Source of the DNA: Geodermatophilus sp. DF01-2
GTDB taxonomy: Bacteria; Actinomycetota; Actinomycetes; Mycobacteriales; Geodermatophilaceae
Direction of reading: 5' to 3'
Assembly: GCF_004571065.1 (NCBI RefSeq)
Contig: NZ_SPQN01000053.1
Coordinates: forward strand, 1-32,634
DNA: 32,634 bases
Program-made: the position numbers and the translations under genes
Notes under the pieces: model-generated
The model's input: only the letters and a program-made list of their open reading frames with translations
Database searches by the model: none
What the model was told of the DNA's origin: nothing
In this document: one piece after another, positions 30,684 to 32,634 of the stretch
How the letters are laid out: every line of letters begins with the position of its first letter
Numbering within the stretch: position 1 is the first letter of the stretch

Positions 30684-31256
30684 TCAGAGGTGGTCGCGGA
30701 GCGCCGCCAGGACCTCCGCGGCGATGTCCTCCAGTGACCGCTCACCGCCGGACTCCGCCCAGCGCAGCAGCGCCTGGGTGTAGGCGGACATGTGCGCGGT
30801 CACGACGACGGACGAGACGGTGTCCACGTCCGGCTCGTCCAGGCCGAGGGCGTCGAGGAACATGTGCGCCGTCGCCCGTTCGTACTCCGCCGCCCGACAG
30901 CGCAGCCTGGGTGTTGCGGCGATCAGCTTCCACCGGGCCAGGGCGTCGGACCGGCGGGCTCCCTCCAGCCCGCGGACGAAGCAGACGATCACGCCCCGCA
31001 TCCGCTCGCCGAGCGGGCGGTCGTCCGGCACCGACGCGAGCAGGGCAGCGACCTCGGCGCGGTCCGGCAGCGCCATGATCAGCTCGTCCTTGCCGGTGTA
31101 GTGGGCGTAGAAGGTCTGGACCGAGACCCCCGCGGCGGCGGCGATGTGGGCGATCGGCACCCCCTCGTAGCCCCGCTCCCCGAACAACCGCATCGCGGCC
31201 TGGTGGATCCGCTGGTGGGTCTCGGCATAGCGGCGGGCGCGGTGGTCCTGGGACAC
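30684..31256 (-). CDS. TetR-family transcriptional regulator
   Basis: 190 residues. The N-terminal HTH (about 10-58) is classical: THQRIHQAAMRLFGERGYEGVPIAHIAAAAGVSVQTFYAHYTGKDELI. The C-terminal ligand-binding part (60-190) is all-helical, with FVRGLEGARRSDALARWKLIAATPRL and a final AESGGERSLEDIAAEVLAALRDHL, similar to the MftR/AcyR-like C-terminal fold of actinobacterial TetR proteins. The ligand and targets are unknown. GTG 31256 starts just before the HTH; the longer open frame upstream covers the opposite-strand DUF167 relic and is a shadow. No clear palindromic operator was seen in its 150-base upstream gap. Its 3' end is 7 bases from the convergent metallophosphoesterase relic. Confidence 0.87.
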   Translation of the reverse strand: MSQDHRARRYAETHQRIHQAAMRLFGERGYEGVPIAHIAAAAGVSVQTFYAHYTGKDELIMALPDRAEVAALLASVPDDRPLGERMRGVIVCFVRGLEGARRSDALARWKLIAATPRLRCRAAEYERATAHMFLDALGLDEPDVDTVSSVVVTAHMSAYTQALLRWAESGGERSLEDIAAEVLAALRDHL

Positions 31257-31404
31257 GATCCGGTAGCCCCCTCGGGTGCACGGCGCCTCTGGCGCTCGGC
31301 CACTTCTGCCGGCAGCCGGGCGAGGACGCCGGGACGACACCACATCATGTGTGGTGGCGGACGCCACCGCGCGTCCGCCTCGTCCGGCGGGTCGCACCGG
31401 GGTC

Positions 31405-31668
31405 GTGCGGATCGCCATCCGGATGCGCCCCGGCGCCGGCCGCACGGCCGTGGGCGGCAGGCACAGCGCACGCTGCCGCCGGTGGCCGTCCCGGTGGTCG
31501 ACGGCCGGGCCACCGAGGCCGCGCTCGCCGCGGTCACGGAGGGCCGTGGGGGTGCGCCGCCGCGAGATGTTCCTGGTCAGCGGGCCGGCCAGCCGCACGG
31601 AGGTGCCCGAGGTGGCCGGCGGCGACCCGGCTCGGGTGGCCGCCTCCCGCGACGGCACGACCGGGTGA
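31405..31668 (+). pseudogene. DUF167 (YggU-like) protein, double frameshift
   Basis: Three pieces of one DUF167 protein lie in two frames. VRIAIRMRPGAGRTAVGGRH starts at GTG 31405. VAVPVVDGRATEAALAAVTEG continues from about 31482 to 31542 in the previous frame. GVRRREMFLVSGPASRTEVPEVAGGDPARVAA returns to the first frame and ends at TGA 31666-31668. The first shift lies between about 31462 and 31482, where the expected L-V-V strand is also lost, and the second between 31538 and 31550. The outer frame is still open, but the middle third would be unrelated Arg-rich residues. This looks like a decayed gene. It is divergent from the TetR gene. Confidence 0.65.
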
Positions 31669-31670
31669 GC

Positions 31671-31698
31671 CAGACGTCTGCAGACGACCAGACGTCTA
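31671..31698 (+). promoter_or_regulatory. Operator candidate for the GntR/HutC regulator
   Basis: The perfect palindrome CAGACGTCTG (31671-31680) is followed 18 bases later by CAGACGTCTA (31689-31698), with an extra half-site CAGACG at 31681-31686. The sites overlap the expected -35 region of the following gene and resemble the short GTCT/AGAC palindromes bound by HutC-type GntR regulators, so autoregulation is likely. Confidence 0.6.
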
Positions 31699-31707
31699 CA
31701 TCCCCAG

Positions 31708-31723
31708 TACCTTTGGACAGGTG
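31708..31723 (+). promoter_or_regulatory. -10 box for a leaderless gntR transcript
   Basis: TACCTT (31708-31713) matches TANNNT and is followed after 7 bases by GTG 31721. The palindromic operator ends 9 bases upstream of the box. Confidence 0.45.
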
Positions 31724-32461
31724 ACCAGCGCCGTGTCGGGACCGAAGTACCTCTCGGTCCGTGAGCACCTGCGCCGCCGGGTGTCCGCGCTGCCCGAGCA
31801 CACCCTGCTCCCGCCCGAACCGGTGCTGTGCGCGGAGTACGGGGTCAGCCGGATCACGCTCCGCCGGGCCGTCGACGGGCTGGTGGCCGACGGGCACCTC
31901 GTCCGCGAGCAGGGCCGGGGCACGTACGTGACCCGCCCGGCGATCCGGCACGAGTACCGCGAGAGCTTCGTGCACCGCATCGCCGGGTGGAGCTCGGTGA
32001 TGACCGAGCAGGGCGCGCAGGTCGGCACGGCCGTGCTCACCCAGCGGATCGTCCCGGTCCAGCCGCCGGTCGCCGCTGAGCTCGGCCTGGAGCCCGCGGC
32101 CGACGTCGTCGAGCTGGTCCGGCTGCGCAGCGTCGACGGCGCACCGAACCACGTGGCGCACAGCTTCCTCCCGGCCGCCACGTACCCGCGGGCGGCGGAG
32201 GCCGACCTCAGCGAGGGCTCGCTCTACGAGTTCCTCCGCCGGGAGTACTCGGCCGACCTCGCCCACGCCCGGATCGTGGTCGACGTCGGCACGGCGGCGC
32301 CGGACGAGGCCGACCTGCTGCGGGTGGTCGCCGGGTCGCCGTTGCTGGTGGTCCGGACGACGGTCCGCGACAGCGCCGGCCATCCTCTCGTGCACAGCTT
32401 CTCCCGGCTGCGGCCGGACGTCAGCCAGGTCGAGTTCGAGGTGTCGGTCAGCGGCCGCTGA
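31721..32461 (+). CDS. GntR-family regulator, HutC subfamily (UTRA domain)
   Basis: 246 residues. The N-terminal winged HTH (about 9-70) shows KYLSVREHLRRRVSALPEHTLLPPEPVLCAEYGVSRITLRRAVDGLVADGHLVREQGRGTYV, the GntR signature. The UTRA effector domain (about 85-242) has the ending PLLVVRTTVRDSAGHPLVHSFSRLRPDVSQVEFEV. HutC-type regulators bind sugars, amino-sugar phosphates or histidine-pathway metabolites; the ligand cannot be inferred because no metabolic gene lies beside it within the window. GTG 31721 is preferred because the -10 box and operator sit directly in front. Regulation is probably by its own product. Confidence 0.88.
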   Translation: MTSAVSGPKYLSVREHLRRRVSALPEHTLLPPEPVLCAEYGVSRITLRRAVDGLVADGHLVREQGRGTYVTRPAIRHEYRESFVHRIAGWSSVMTEQGAQVGTAVLTQRIVPVQPPVAAELGLEPAADVVELVRLRSVDGAPNHVAHSFLPAATYPRAAEADLSEGSLYEFLRREYSADLAHARIVVDVGTAAPDEADLLRVVAGSPLLVVRTTVRDSAGHPLVHSFSRLRPDVSQVEFEVSVSGR

Positions 32462-32602
32462 AAGAGGACCATCCTTCCCCCCACGCCCTCGGCCCCGTCC
32501 AGGGCACCGCCCTGACCGGAAAATAGCCACCCGCACTGGGGCTCGGCGAGCGCGCTGCAGCGGACCTCGGCGGCAATCGGCGAGGTCGGCTCGAGTGTGG
32601 GG
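32462..32602. other. Right-edge gap
   Basis: No gene is seen. AGAGGACC-ATCC-TTCCCCCCACG (32463-32485) resembles the left half of the dispersed repeat. A small hairpin, CAGGGC (32500-32505) with GCCCTG (32509-32514), could end the gntR transcript. Confidence 0.35.
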
Positions 32603-32634
32603 TCAGGCTGCTGCGGTGAGGGTGACGGTGTAGC
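32603..32634 (-). CDS. Possible 3' end of a minus-strand gene (partial)
   Basis: The last bases on the minus strand read Y-T-V-T-L-T-A-A-A and stop at TGA (complement of 32603-32605). Nine residues are too few to identify. The Ala-rich ending with a Val/Thr strand is compatible with a second DUF222-HNH protein, like the one whose C-terminus here is PLVTAA, but this is a guess. Confidence 0.2.
   Translation of the reverse strand, partial: YTVTLTAAA

Noticed and set aside
31257-31658. N-terminal extension of the TetR frame
   Set aside because: The TetR HTH begins right after GTG 31256, and the extension is antisense to the DUF167 relic.

Overview
The window is very GC-rich DNA with many GTG starts and tightly overlapping genes. 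It carries the conserved actinobacterial gene order ppiA, rhomboid, PH-domain membrane protein, crgA, DUF881, trpG/pabA, pknB, pknA, pbpA, rodA, pstP, fhaB, fhaA, tRNA-Leu(CAG). In mycobacteria and relatives this block lies close to the replication origin. The composition, the dispersed GC-rich palindromes and the DUF222/HNH, PRC-DUF2382 and CYTH-CHAD genes suggest a Geodermatophilaceae-like actinobacterium (Blastococcus, Geodermatophilus, Modestobacter). That placement is inference.

Region by region. Positions 1-2145 look accessory: a promoter-plus-terminator unit without an ORF (candidate small RNA), a DUF3800-like protein, a complete IS5-family transposase whose start codon is locked in a long palindrome, and a 3' piece of a tmRNA/tRNA-like gene that looks like the attachment-site scar of an integrated element. 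Positions 2449-8138 hold ppiA, rhomboid (apparent CTG start), a PH-domain membrane protein, a thiolase, a roughly 590-base gap with a cluster of near-consensus DnaA boxes, crgA, a DUF881 protein and a trpG/pabA glutaminase. Positions 8208-17794 are one minus-strand operon, fhaA-fhaB-pstP-rodA-pbpA-pknA-pknB, which couples Ser/Thr phosphorylation to septal and polar peptidoglycan synthesis. A tRNA-Leu diverges from its promoter end.

The right half is housekeeping and accessory metabolism: DUF1707 protein, a frameshifted GNAT acetyltransferase, proline dehydrogenase, an ECF sigma factor with a translationally coupled membrane partner, DUF222-HNH nuclease, aldose-1-epimerase-like/MOSC/S4 gene run, a PLP aminotransferase coupled to an omega-amidase-like nitrilase, PRC-barrel/DUF2382 protein divergent from a CYTH-CHAD protein, a decapitated metallophosphoesterase, a TetR regulator, a frameshifted DUF167 relic and a GntR/HutC regulator with a visible operator.

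Two themes run through the non-coding DNA. One is a dispersed palindromic repeat family with at least five copies in gene gaps. The other is a set of genes whose GTG start lies 6-8 bases after a TANNNT -10 box, as expected for leaderless transcripts. I did not find a convincing new multi-gene system. The most interesting signals are the DnaA-box cluster, the repeat family, the IS start-codon hairpin and the integration scar.
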